A stretch of DNA of 64,000 nt from Streptomyces griseus subsp. griseus (GTDB taxonomy: Bacteria; Actinomycetota; Actinomycetes; Streptomycetales; Streptomycetaceae): assembly GCF_000720255.1 (NCBI RefSeq), contig NZ_JOJE01000006.1:1-64000 (forward strand). Reading direction: 5' to 3'. Numbering within the stretch: position 1 is the first letter of the stretch; every line of letters starts with the position of its first letter. Made by a program: the position numbers and the translations under genes. The notes under the pieces are model-generated. The model saw only the letters and a list, made by a program, of their open reading frames with translations, ran no database searches and was not told the DNA's origin. Positions 11,057 through 20,078 of this stretch are shown here, piece by piece.

Positions 11057-12130
11057 ATGCAGTCACAGACATCCGCGACCATCGATACCCGTCAGCTGTA
11101 TGTCCGTGCGCTGCAGTCGGCCCTTAGTGTGGACGAGGTCACCGACGCGTTCATGCGTGCCGGAGCACCCATGATCCCTTCAGATGCCCACGCGGCGTAC
11201 CGGCTCCACGCAGATGCCGACCGGGTCGGCATCATGGGAGTTTCGGCACAACAACGCTTTCTTGACGATTACGAGGACTACGGCAGACGAGATGACCCGG
11301 TCCTCGAATTCGCGCTACGCGAACTAAGAGCTATCGATTCGTCTCGTGTCCCCATTCCCGAGGTATGGGAGTCGAGCGGCGCGCACGCGGCGCTGGGCGT
11401 GGCTGGATTCGTCCACTCGCTGGAGGCGCCGGTGATAGTGGGCGGGGCTGTCTTCGGCACTCTGAACTTCGCGCGGGCGCAGAGCCGTCCCAGGTTCAGT
11501 CGGAGGGACCTTGTGGCAGCCGGGTTCATGGGTGAGCAGCTTGGCCTGGCCATGGAACGGGCTTTGCGCTTCGAGGCCACCGGCCGCCGTGTCGGCTTCC
11601 TCGAGCAGGCGCTGGACTCGCTTGCACAGCCTGTCGTCGTCACCGACCTGGACTGCCGGACGTTGTTCCGAAACCGGGCCGCACGCAAACTGGAGGCGGG
11701 CGGCGCCGACGGGTTGGGCGGTCCTCTCGACGTACCCATCGCCGAGGCGATGGAAGAATTCCGCACGAACGGCCGGCGCGTTTACACCGGGAGTGTCCAC
11801 GACCCCGGATCCGGCGAGCATCTGATCACGAGATCCCTTAACGTGTCGCAGACGCAGGACGTCGCGGTCACCTTGGTGTTCAAGGCCGATAGTGGAAGGA
11901 CGCGAACCCTGCCGGCCTGGAACGTGCTGTCCCGGCGAGAGCAGGAGATCGCCGAATTGGTCGCTCAGGGTCTCAGCACCAGACAGATCGCGGAACAGGC
12001 CTTCATCACCGAGAACACGGTGAAGCAGCATCTCAAGCGTATGTTCGCCAAAGTTGACGCGCGCAACAGGGCGGAACTCATCCAGCGTGTTTGGGCGCAT
12101 GGCGGTAACGCGGTCAAGCCTTTGCAGTGA
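11057..12130 (+). CDS. LuxR-family regulator with N-terminal GAF-like sensor
   Basis: About 357 residues. The ATG at 11057 follows GGTGATC, complementary to the 16S rRNA tail, at 6-nt spacing; an upstream GTG at 11045 lies inside that site. Residues about 20-175 form a GAF-like or autoinducer-binding-like domain (LEAPVIVGGAVFGTLNFARA), then a PAS-like segment (QPVVVTDLDCRTLFRNRAAR). The last 65 residues are a LuxR helix-turn-helix (LSRREQEIAELVAQGLSTRQ, then ENTVKQHLKRMFAKV). It is a paralogue of the protein encoded at 15252, with the same architecture. The two bracket a hydrolase gene and an aldoxime dehydratase remnant, which suggests that they regulate those genes or the aromatic operon further right. 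Confidence 0.85.
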   Translation: MQSQTSATIDTRQLYVRALQSALSVDEVTDAFMRAGAPMIPSDAHAAYRLHADADRVGIMGVSAQQRFLDDYEDYGRRDDPVLEFALRELRAIDSSRVPIPEVWESSGAHAALGVAGFVHSLEAPVIVGGAVFGTLNFARAQSRPRFSRRDLVAAGFMGEQLGLAMERALRFEATGRRVGFLEQALDSLAQPVVVTDLDCRTLFRNRAARKLEAGGADGLGGPLDVPIAEAMEEFRTNGRRVYTGSVHDPGSGEHLITRSLNVSQTQDVAVTLVFKADSGRTRTLPAWNVLSRREQEIAELVAQGLSTRQIAEQAFITENTVKQHLKRMFAKVDARNRAELIQRVWAHGGNAVKPLQ

Positions 12131-12230
12131 TCCACAGTGCCATCGCGGCGGGTACCGTAGCCACACACTGTGGCCCGGTCGTTGGTACGAGATAGAGGCA
12201 GGCCACAACTCCCCACGGACAGTCCGGGAC

Positions 12231-12758
12231 CACGCCCTCACCTGTCCCGACGCGGCGTCCTTCCTCTCCGAGTTCGATCCGGCGGAGCCCGCTGTACTGA
12301 TCGTCGACGTGCGCATGCCCGGGCTGAGTGGGTTCCAACTGCAGGAGCAGCTCCTCGCCCGGGACTTCCCGGCGCCGGTGATCTTCTGCTCGGCTCACGG
12401 CGACATCCCGATGTCTGTGCGAGCCCTGCGCCAGGGAGCCGTCGACTTCCTTGAGAAACCCTACGAGCCGCAGAAGATGCTGGAAGTCGTTCAGGAGCAA
12501 CTGCTCGAAGCGTCGCGGCTCTTTGCCCAGCACCGTCGTCGTCAGGAGATCCGTTCCCGGCCGGAGACCCTGACGCCCCGCGAGCGAGAGGGGCTACGAC
12601 TGGTGATCAGCGGACTTTCGAGCCAGGTCATCGCCCGGCGGCTGGGCACCAGCGTCAAGACGGTCGATGTCCACCGGGCTCGGATCAAGTCCAAGACTGA
12701 GTCGGAAAGCCTGGCCACTCTGGTCCGATATGTGCTCCAGAACCAGATCACCGTCTGA
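12231..12758 (+). pseudogene. FixJ/NarL-type response regulator lacking its N-terminus
   Basis: The frame encodes most of a response regulator: the phospho-acceptor Asp in VLIVDVRMPG, the Ser of IFCSAHGD, the Lys of FLEKPYEP and a full LuxR DNA-binding domain (LTPREREGLRLVISGLSSQV). The first 40-45 residues, which carry the acidic pair that binds magnesium, are missing. Upstream in-frame sequence back to 12054 resembles nothing in the family and overlaps the end of the LuxR gene. No good start codon or ribosome site lies near 12231. It is probably a truncated, inactive gene, and no histidine kinase lies beside it. Confidence 0.65.
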
Positions 12759-12981
12759 GCGTCGGCCGCCCCCGAGAGCGTAGCCGGGGTTCCTGCACTG
12801 ACCAGCGCAGCGAAGCCGAGCGGGGTGAGCATGGGCGCCCGGCCCGGTCGATCACGGTCGAGATCAGCCGCGAGGGGGGCCGCCTCCTCCACGGCGGCGG
12901 TCACCCTCACTTCCCTCTTCGGATGTGGTACTGGACATCCGAGATCCCGATGGGGCGGGATCCCGTGGCTGTCCCAGTCGA

Positions 12982-13818
12982 TCATTGGACCAGCGCCTCC
13001 CTTTGTGGCTCGCCCTTGCCCTCACCGGCGATGTTGCAGAGCCATCGGTGCGTCATCTCCGCGATGTCCGCCCAGTTCCGGTCGAGGGTGACGCCATGAC
13101 CGAAGCCAGCCGCGTAGCGGTAGTCCGCGCCCAGCAACCGGGCCAGCCGGTGCACGGCGGCCGGATCGGACAAGGCATCGTGCTCAGCCGCGAGGACGAG
13201 GAGCGGCCCCGAGATCCTCACCGGATCGACAGTGACGCTCCACTCCGTGGTGACTTGGGCCACCGCCCGTGGGGACTCCGGGATGAGGAGCTCGTAGTAC
13301 CGCCGGGCAAGCTCCTCGTCGGTTCCGGAGAAGAACAGTTCTTTCGTCAGCTCGAACGGCGGCGGACCCCACATCTGAGTGGGATCGGTTGGTACCTCGA
13401 GTTTGTCAGGCGTCGCCTCCCTTGGGAGGCCGGGTGTCAGGAGCACCATGCCCGCGTGCCGATTGCGTTCGGCGTACTTCAGGCTCGCGAGTGCACCCAT
13501 GCTGTGAGCGATGATGATCGGTGGCTCCTGGAGCCCGGAGGCCACCGCTTCGATATCGGGGGCCACGTCTTCGATGGAACGCCGGAGAGCCTCTTCCGGC
13601 GGCAACGGCTTTGACTTTCCGTGACCACGCCAGCTCAGAGCGTGGCAGTCCCAGCCTCTGGCTGACAGGTACTCGGTGAAATCGTCCCAGCACCACGCCC
13701 CGTGGAGTCCGCCGTGCACCAACAGCACGGGGGTCGGCCTGGCGGTCGAACCGGGATCAGGTCTCCGCCTGGCAACGTGGAGGCCGGCGACTTCGTAGTC
13801 GACGATGTGGTTAGGCAT
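12982..13818 (-). CDS. Alpha/beta hydrolase, esterase / hydroxynitrile-lyase-like subgroup
   Basis: 278 residues from an ATG with AAGGAG at 6-nt spacing. It has oxyanion-hole motif LLVHGGLHGAWCW (about 32), nucleophile AHSMGA (Ser about 105) and a likely catalytic His in AGFGHGV near the C-terminus. The HGxxHGAW signature is typical of the plant-like methylesterase / hydroxynitrile lyase subgroup, though the bacterial members are mostly unassigned. It follows the aldoxime dehydratase remnant on the same strand with a 34-bp gap, so they were probably one operon. A paralogue lies at 32851-33675 and shares the cap-domain motif WGPPPFELTKELF. The substrate is unknown. Confidence 0.8.
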   Translation of the reverse strand: MPNHIVDYEVAGLHVARRRPDPGSTARPTPVLLVHGGLHGAWCWDDFTEYLSARGWDCHALSWRGHGKSKPLPPEEALRRSIEDVAPDIEAVASGLQEPPIIIAHSMGALASLKYAERNRHAGMVLLTPGLPREATPDKLEVPTDPTQMWGPPPFELTKELFFSGTDEELARRYYELLIPESPRAVAQVTTEWSVTVDPVRISGPLLVLAAEHDALSDPAAVHRLARLLGADYRYAAGFGHGVTLDRNWADIAEMTHRWLCNIAGEGKGEPQREALVQ

Positions 13819-13852
13819 CGCGTTCTCCTTCGCCCTGGGCGATCCGGGACAC

Positions 13853-14835
13853 TCAGTGGTCAGAAACGAGATCGGAAACAGCGCCGCTCAGGTGTCCCAA
13901 GAACGGCAGGAGACCCGTGCGGTCGTGACAGTTGAGGTATTCCGCCCGGGCACCGCCCGCCGGCACGACGTAGACCTCGTGACCGAGAACCACGGTGACG
14001 TCGGGCGCGAAGTGCCGGGCCAACTCGCCGAAGCTCTGCAAGATGGCGAGATGGGTGGGATGCTCGTGCGCCCAGGCCTCGAGGTGCGCGAGCGACTGCC
14101 ACCAGGCCAGCGTGGCAGTCTGGACCTGCGCATCAGCAGGGTGGCGGACGTCGATCTTGCGGATGCTGAGACACCCGGTGTCGAGGGGTTCTCCTTGAAC
14201 CAGTCGCGCTCCGCATCGGGGCAGTGCCGCCACCCTTGAGGCGACCGGATGAAGCACATGTTCTCCGGTACCTCGAACGAGACGAGACGGCTGCCGGACA
14301 TCACGGCGGCCGGTGACACATCCGTTACTGTTCCGGGCAGCCCACCGTCCTCTGCGTCGTGGATGCGGTCGCGCATCGACCCGAAGTAGGAGTGGTACGG
14401 GTTGAGCTCCTTCGACCGGTTCTTCGCCATGCCCCATCGTGCATCCTGCGTGGAATACGACGTCTCCAATCGGCGGGCCGGTACCTGCAGCGACTCGACC
14501 CAGAGCCCGACGCTTCGTTCGCCCGGTTTCGGCACCCAGGATTCCAGCGGGTGCTCGGCATGCCATCGGCGGTAGTCGTCCCCCGAGACCCAGTACGCCA
14601 GGAACACGTCGTTGACATGGCCGGCCGCGTCCAGGTGTCGTCCGGCCTCGATCTGATACACGGAGGCGTCTGCTTCCAGGGCGTGCAGTACCTGGTCGCG
14701 CATGTCCTGGACGTCGGTTCCTGGGTCGTACTGGATGCCGATCTGCGCCATGACGGCGGCAACGTCCAGTGACGAGAACTCCGAACTGTATGCCGAGTAG
14801 GGATTCTGGAAGTCACTGGCTCGGATCTTCGTCAC
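13853..14835 (-). pseudogene. oxd: Aldoxime dehydratase (Oxd family), frameshifted
   Basis: From the GTG at 14835 (AGAGGAA upstream) the frame follows heme-dependent aldoxime dehydratases: VMAQIGIQY, FLAYWVSGDDYRRW, SYFGSMRDRI and VPENMCFIRSPQGWRHC. Near 14180 the match jumps to another minus-strand frame that continues TGCLSIRKIDV, LAHLEAWAHEHPTHLAIL, VVLGHEVYVV and YLNCHDRTGLLPFLGHL to a stop at 13853. About 20 family residues are also absent at the junction. The C-terminal histidines expected to bind and work with heme (HEHPTH and GHEV) lie beyond the break. The family converts aldoximes to nitriles. The gene is inactive unless a sequencing error or recoding restores the frame. Confidence 0.8.
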
Positions 14836-15251
14836 CGCTGGTTCCTCTCGTGGTTCCTCTGGTGCTCATGAGCCAGCGTGGCTGCCCGCCACCGGATGGG
14901 GCAGACCTCAAGGGAGTACCGTTGCCGGGTTGGGTACTCGTTGGGGTCCACCGAGCCTGGTGCGCCCTGCCGCGTCCGCGCCCGAGTGTCACCCGAATGG
15001 GTAATCTTCCGGACACGGCGGTCCCCCGTGGCTGCTACGGGGTCAGCACACTTGACCGCTCTCCGGCATTGGGTTGATCCTCGGATCAGCGCGAGCGGTG
15101 AGCGGTGAGACCGTCACGTGCCGGCCTTCCGGGACCGACTGGACACGAGGTTCTCGGGACACAGGCGAATGACGACGGAGCACCGAAACGAGCACTTGAT
15201 GGTGGCCAGCCAGGCGAGCATCAGTCGTTTTACCAGCGAAGGGCTTCAGAC
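14836..15251. promoter_or_regulatory. Divergent promoter region with GAGTAC/GTACTC inverted repeat
   Basis: This 416-bp gap separates the oxd remnant and the LuxR gene at 15252. GAGTACC (14914-14920) and GGTACTC (14933-14939) form an inverted repeat with perfect 7-bp arms and a 12-bp spacer. The same hexamer pair recurs upstream of the aromatic operon at 32321-32348, so it may bind one of the LuxR proteins. No gene was recognised in the gap. Confidence 0.5.
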
Positions 15252-16277
15252 GTGAACTCTTCGGTGAGCAGCAGGCTGCTTCGATTCACTGCCGAGGCGG
15301 GGGCCTGCGCGGAGCAGGACCTCCAGGCGAAGGTCCTTGATGAGCTCGGCCGCGTCGTTCCCGGAAAGGCCTCAGGGGTGTACCTCTTGGGCAGCGTGGG
15401 GAACGCAGCATCGAGCGTCCAGGCCTATGGAGTGAGCGACTATTTCCTGGCCAAGTATGAACATCAGGGTCGTGACTCGGACCTGGTGCTGGAGGCGGTG
15501 CTGACCAGTCGTTCAGCGGTGACGGAAGCTGAGATCTACGAGCCGGCCGAGTGGATGCTTCTCCCTCTGTACCGGCAGGTTCTCGCCTTGCACAGCATCG
15601 CTCATACGTTGCAGGCGCCCCTGATCGTGGCGGGGGAGGTACGGGGCACCTTGAACGTAGCTCGTACGTCGGACCAGGGCGCTTTCGCCGTGGGAGAGCT
15701 GGCCGTCGTGGAGGCACTTGGCCGTCTCTCCGGCCTGGCGATGGAAAGTGCCAGGATTGCCGAAGAGCTCGGCAGGCGACTCGCACGCGCCTCCGCGGCT
15801 CTCGACCTGATCGACGAGCCGGTGGTGGTGACCGACATCCGCACCGCCGAACGCACCGCGAACGCTGCGGCGCAGCGCATCATCGGCGGTCTCTCCGGCG
15901 GCCGGACGTTCGACGACCTCCTGGCCCGGTCACGCGACGGAGCGGCAAAGGCACCCGAGGGGACGATGCGTCCCTGCGAAGATCCAGAGACCGGTCTGAA
16001 GCTACGGTCGACGCGGTTGCCTGACGACATCCTCATCACCATCATGCACACCCCGGCTGAGGCACCTACCCATGCACGGGCTTTGATTCAGGAGGCCCTG
16101 AGCCCGAGGGAGTACGAGATCGCGGACCTCGTGGCCTCGGGCTTGAGAGACGGGCAGATCGCCGAGCAGCTCTTCCTCAGTCCCCACACAGTCAAGAAGT
16201 ACTTGAAGAGCACCTACCGCAAGCTGTCACTGCGGTCACGCGTTGAGCTCACTCGTGCCATGCACGGCGGCGCCTGA
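15252..16277 (+). CDS. LuxR-family regulator, paralogue of the 11057 gene product
   Basis: About 341 residues from the GTG at 15252, with GAAGGG upstream; earlier in-frame starts add sequence that does not match the paralogue. The N-terminal sensor aligns with the 11057 product through LQAPLIVAGEVRGTLNVART and EPVVVTDIRTAERTANAAAQ. The C-terminal helix-turn-helix reads LSPREYEIADLVASGLRDGQ, then SPHTVKKYLKSTYRKL. It is divergent from the oxd and hydrolase genes. The sensor ligand is unknown. Regulation of oxd, the hydrolase gene or the aromatic operon is inferred from position only. Confidence 0.85.
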   Translation: MNSSVSSRLLRFTAEAGACAEQDLQAKVLDELGRVVPGKASGVYLLGSVGNAASSVQAYGVSDYFLAKYEHQGRDSDLVLEAVLTSRSAVTEAEIYEPAEWMLLPLYRQVLALHSIAHTLQAPLIVAGEVRGTLNVARTSDQGAFAVGELAVVEALGRLSGLAMESARIAEELGRRLARASAALDLIDEPVVVTDIRTAERTANAAAQRIIGGLSGGRTFDDLLARSRDGAAKAPEGTMRPCEDPETGLKLRSTRLPDDILITIMHTPAEAPTHARALIQEALSPREYEIADLVASGLRDGQIAEQLFLSPHTVKKYLKSTYRKLSLRSRVELTRAMHGGA

Positions 16278-16460
16278 ACCGTCAGTCGGCAATGCGTCCG
16301 GCGGCGTCGGGCAGCGACAGCAGGCCCAAGGCCGGCCGCAGCAACGATGCTCCGAAACACGGCCGTCATCCCAGGCCGCTTCATGACCCATGCGAACGGG
16401 GCAGCGAAGTTGCTCGCCCGGCGGCCCGGGCTCTGGATCGCACAGATTCGACCTCTCGGA

Positions 16461-19400
16461 TCAGCCTGCCGCAGGGCCGCCGCGTCGCAGCAGGGCGGGC
16501 AGGCCAAGGCCGTTCTGGGTGAACAGTCTCTCGGCTGCGGCGAGTTCATCGGCCGCAGCCGAGTCCGATCCCGCTCGCAGGCCGCGCATGTACCGCACGA
16601 TGGCCAGCACACGCGGGCTCTGGATCCTTGCCGCTACCTGCTCCGCGGCCCCCAGGGCGGCGGCGAACTGGGGGCTGTCCTGCTCGGCGAGGAGCACGAC
16701 CCGCGCCCATGATTCCACGGCCTCGGCATACAGGCCCACATCTGCCAGGCCGACTCCGGCGTCCAGGTGGCGGCGGATCGCTTCGGCCGATCTGCCGTCC
16801 GCATCGGCGAGGATGGCCTTGCACTGGGCGAGCTGTGCGGCCGGGGCGTCCAGCGACAGCACGGTATTCGACCGGGTCAACTCATGGACCATGTGTCGGC
16901 CGGCGTCGATGTGCCCGGCCAGCAGCGTCACCCGGGCCAATGCAGCCTTCGCCGGTACGGCGACCTCCGGCAGATCGAGTTCCTCCACCAGCTGCACCGC
17001 TTCGGCGAGCAGCACGGCGGCGCCGCGGAGATCGCCCCGGGCCTCGCAGGTCATCGCCCGTCGCAACAGCGCTCGCTGTTGGGCCCAGTTGTCGGCGCAC
17101 CGGCTGTACTGTTCGGCAGCAGTCAAGAAGGCCGTTTCGGCAGCGGTGATCCGTCCGCGCGCCAGCAAACCCAGGCCACGCACCATCGAGGGTGCGGCCA
17201 TGGTCCACCGGTCGCCTGACGACAGGGCCAGACGCCGCGCCTCCTCCAGGACCGCGTCCCCTTGCTCCCAGCGGCCGAGTCGGTGCAGCGCGTGCGCCCT
17301 GCCCACGTAGGCGAGGGCCAGGTCCGCGATCCGGATGCTTTCATGCCCCCGGGCCGCCTCTGCAGCCTGTTCCCCGAACTGCACGGCCTCCCGAAGGTGA
17401 CCGAAAATAGAGCCTATGTTCGCCGCCCATGCCAAGGCCCGCACTCGGATCTCCGCGTCCTGTGCGGGCAGGGAAAGCGATCTGGTGATCAGCTCCCAGT
17501 CCGTTGTGCGGCCGCCGCGCATCCAGGTCGTGTATCCGAGCGCACCGACGAGCTGGTGGGCGCGGTCACCAAGGCCGCGGTCCAGCGCACGCTGGAAGGC
17601 CGCACGGATGTTGCCCTCTTCCAGCATGAGCGTGCGCACGGCCTGCGCCTGACCGGTTCCCACAAGCCGACGACTGCAAGAGGTCGCCAGAGAAACATAG
17701 ACGTCCACCTGGGCATGTACGACGCGTTCGGTCCCACCTGTGGCCTCCAGCTTCCGGCCAGCGTAGAGACGGACGGTCTCCAGGAGCCTGAACCGCTCCG
17801 GAAAGCCCTCCGCCGCCTCGGCCTGCACCAGCGACTTGGCCGCCAGCCGTCCGAGCAGGGCCCGGACGTCGGTGTCGTCCTCGCCCAGATGAGTCCACAG
17901 TCCACGCACCTGCTGGGGCAGAAACGGTCCACGGAACACCGACATGCGGTCCAGCGCCTGCTGCTCCCGGCGGTCGAGCAGTTGGTAGCTCCAGCCGACC
18001 ACCGATTCCAGAGTGCGGTGCCGGTCCGGGCCCCTTCCCGGGCCCCGGTCCAGCTGCTGGAACCGATCGTCCAGCAGACGCTCCACGCCGGCCAGACCCA
18101 ACGCACCGGCACGTACCGCCGCCAGTTCTATCGCCAAGGGGATGCCGTCGAGTTGATGACAAACACGGCTGATGGTCCGTACGCCGGCGGCGTCAACGGT
18201 CAGACCCGGCTGTACCGCCTGCGCACGGTCGAGGAAGAGCCGGACGGCAGGCAGTGTGGCCAGAGCCACGACGTCGTCGAGGTCTGAGGGCACGGCCAGC
18301 GGCGCGACCGGATGAACGGCCTCACCGGGAACACCGAGCGGCTGCCTGCTGGTGGCCAGGATCGTGGTCCCCGCTGTGCCCGCGTCCAGCGCGGCAGAGA
18401 GTGCGGCGGCCTCGTCCGCGACGTGTTCACAGTTGTCCAGGACCACCAACACCCGACGACCCTTGAGCGCCTCGCACAGCATCTGAACGGGGTTACGCCC
18501 TCGGCCGGCTGTCCCGCCCGGCAGCGTCGCGGCACTCAGCGCGTCGAGAACGGCCAAGGCCAGATCATCACCAGGACCGTAGGATACAAGATCGACCACA
18601 ATCGCGTCCTGAGCCACCGCCGGAGCCCGGCGGTCGACCAACGCCCGCGACACCTCCAGCGCGAGCCTTGTCTTGCCCACGCCACCCGGGCCGGTCAACG
18701 TGCAAATCCTGGTACGGCCGAGAGTCTTCAGCGTCGCATCGACTTCCCCCTCGCGGCCGAGGAAGGACGTGGCGGGCCGGCCTATGCTCGTCGTCCCGGA
18801 CGGCTTCGCTCCAGAGACAGCCGCTCGGGTACCCCGCAGGATGAGTCGCTCCATCTCCTGCAAGCGAGCCCCAGGTACGAGCCCGTATCGGTCGTCCAGC
18901 ACGCGCCGAGCCTCCTGGTAGACGGCCAGGGCATCGGCCTGCCGCTCCAGCCGGGACAGGGTCAGCATCCGCAGCGCCCAGAACTCCTCGACCGGCGGAT
19001 GCTGCCTCGTCAGCGTCAACAGCTCTACAGCAGCAATGTCGTACGCCCCCTCGTCCACCTCCGCGGCCAGACACTCCTTGAGTGCCTGCAATCGCAGCTC
19101 AGCGAGGCGGTCGCTTTCCTCCGCGAGCGCAGGGACGTGCCGTACATCGGTGTAGGCGGACTCGGACCGCCACTGCGCCAGCGCACACCGATACGCCTCG
19201 GCCACGCCACCCAGGCCGCTCCGCCGGCGCACTTCCCTGGCCTCGGACAATGCGGTCTCGAACCGCGCCGAGTCGACAGCCTGGACTGGAAGGTCGAGGA
19301 GGTAGCCGCCAGGCACCGCACTCAACACGCCCGGGCCGAGCACGCGCCTCAGCGATGACACTCGGGCCTGTACGGCGTTACGGACCCCTGGCTTGTGCGC

Positions 19401-19598
19401 CTCCTTTTCCGCCAGCCCCCATACCTGTCGCACGATCTCCGTGGTTGCCACAGGCCGCCCCACGGATCGGGCAAGCAGCCCGACGAGACCTCGTGTCCGC
19501 CCTCCCGCGATCTCCAGCCGCCGGTCGCCCGCGTAGAGCTCCAGTGCTCCGAGGACACGCACGTCGAGGGCGTCACTGTGAGGTTCACCTGCCTTCAC
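16461..19598 (-). CDS. SARP-type large regulator with NB-ARC ATPase and TPR region
   Basis: About 1045 residues. The GTG at 19598 is preceded by AGGAGG at ideal spacing, so the in-frame start at 19625 is rejected. Order: OmpR-like winged helix (about 10-105, VRVLGALELYAGDRRLEIAG), bacterial transcriptional activation domain (about 110-255), NB-ARC ATPase with Walker A TGPGGVGKTRL (about 303) and Walker B VLVVLDNCEH (about 385), a winged-helix linker, and a long alpha-helical TPR-like tail. This is the AfsR-like architecture, usually an activator of secondary metabolism or stress genes. No biosynthetic cluster lies nearby; the neighbours are catabolic. It is convergent with the LuxR gene, and its target is unknown. 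Confidence 0.88.
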   Translation of the reverse strand: MKAGEPHSDALDVRVLGALELYAGDRRLEIAGGRTRGLVGLLARSVGRPVATTEIVRQVWGLAEKEAHKPGVRNAVQARVSSLRRVLGPGVLSAVPGGYLLDLPVQAVDSARFETALSEAREVRRRSGLGGVAEAYRCALAQWRSESAYTDVRHVPALAEESDRLAELRLQALKECLAAEVDEGAYDIAAVELLTLTRQHPPVEEFWALRMLTLSRLERQADALAVYQEARRVLDDRYGLVPGARLQEMERLILRGTRAAVSGAKPSGTTSIGRPATSFLGREGEVDATLKTLGRTRICTLTGPGGVGKTRLALEVSRALVDRRAPAVAQDAIVVDLVSYGPGDDLALAVLDALSAATLPGGTAGRGRNPVQMLCEALKGRRVLVVLDNCEHVADEAAALSAALDAGTAGTTILATSRQPLGVPGEAVHPVAPLAVPSDLDDVVALATLPAVRLFLDRAQAVQPGLTVDAAGVRTISRVCHQLDGIPLAIELAAVRAGALGLAGVERLLDDRFQQLDRGPGRGPDRHRTLESVVGWSYQLLDRREQQALDRMSVFRGPFLPQQVRGLWTHLGEDDTDVRALLGRLAAKSLVQAEAAEGFPERFRLLETVRLYAGRKLEATGGTERVVHAQVDVYVSLATSCSRRLVGTGQAQAVRTLMLEEGNIRAAFQRALDRGLGDRAHQLVGALGYTTWMRGGRTTDWELITRSLSLPAQDAEIRVRALAWAANIGSIFGHLREAVQFGEQAAEAARGHESIRIADLALAYVGRAHALHRLGRWEQGDAVLEEARRLALSSGDRWTMAAPSMVRGLGLLARGRITAAETAFLTAAEQYSRCADNWAQQRALLRRAMTCEARGDLRGAAVLLAEAVQLVEELDLPEVAVPAKAALARVTLLAGHIDAGRHMVHELTRSNTVLSLDAPAAQLAQCKAILADADGRSAEAIRRHLDAGVGLADVGLYAEAVESWARVVLLAEQDSPQFAAALGAAEQVAARIQSPRVLAIVRYMRGLRAGSDSAAADELAAAERLFTQNGLGLPALLRRGGPAAG

Positions 19599-19799
19599 GG
19601 CATCCTCCTGGTTTTGACGTCCCACAGGGAGCCGGAGCGCCGCCCCGCGTCGCCACCCTCAGGACGTTGGAGAGGTCGCCCATCGCCGCATCATGTACCT
19701 CCTGTCACGGCTATGCCGGAACCGGTGGCGTTCACCCCACAGCTTTCCGATGCGCCGCCGCTATGGGGAGGCTCGGTCGCCTCAAGGTGTGAAGCCGCC

Positions 19800-20078
19800 T
19801 CACTGGTCGGCTCTCTCGGCCTCGGTCTCGGCCGCGGAGGAGGCCTTGCGTTGATATGCGCGGAGTCCGAGGAAACCGGCAGCGAATCCACTGATGAGGC
19901 CGCTCAGAGCATGATTCAAAGCATTGGCCGTGGCGCTGTTCGGCACACCGATCAGCGCATAGTTGATGAGGGCGCTCATTACGGCCCCCATCAGTCCGCC
20001 GGTGAGACCGCAGATCAACGAGGCGCGCATTGCGGACGGCCGGTTGGTGGCCGGCAACGGTGTACTTGGCGTGGTCAT
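19800..20078 (-). CDS. Small membrane protein, unknown function
   Basis: 92 residues, ATG with GAGGAG at 9-nt spacing. A Thr/Pro-rich start is followed by two hydrophobic segments, ASLICGLTGGLMGAVMSALI (about 19-38) and ALSGLISGFAAGFLGL (about 57-72), and a charged tail. The Gly-x3-Gly pattern suggests close helix packing. I recognise no family. It is upstream of the SARP gene in the same direction, about 200 bp away, with its own ribosome site. Confidence 0.6.
   Translation of the reverse strand: MTTPSTPLPATNRPSAMRASLICGLTGGLMGAVMSALINYALIGVPNSATANALNHALSGLISGFAAGFLGLRAYQRKASSAAETEAERADQ

Noticed and set aside
16461..19598. SARP regulator as a sign of an antibiotic cluster.
   Set aside because: No polyketide, peptide or terpene synthase gene occurs in the window.
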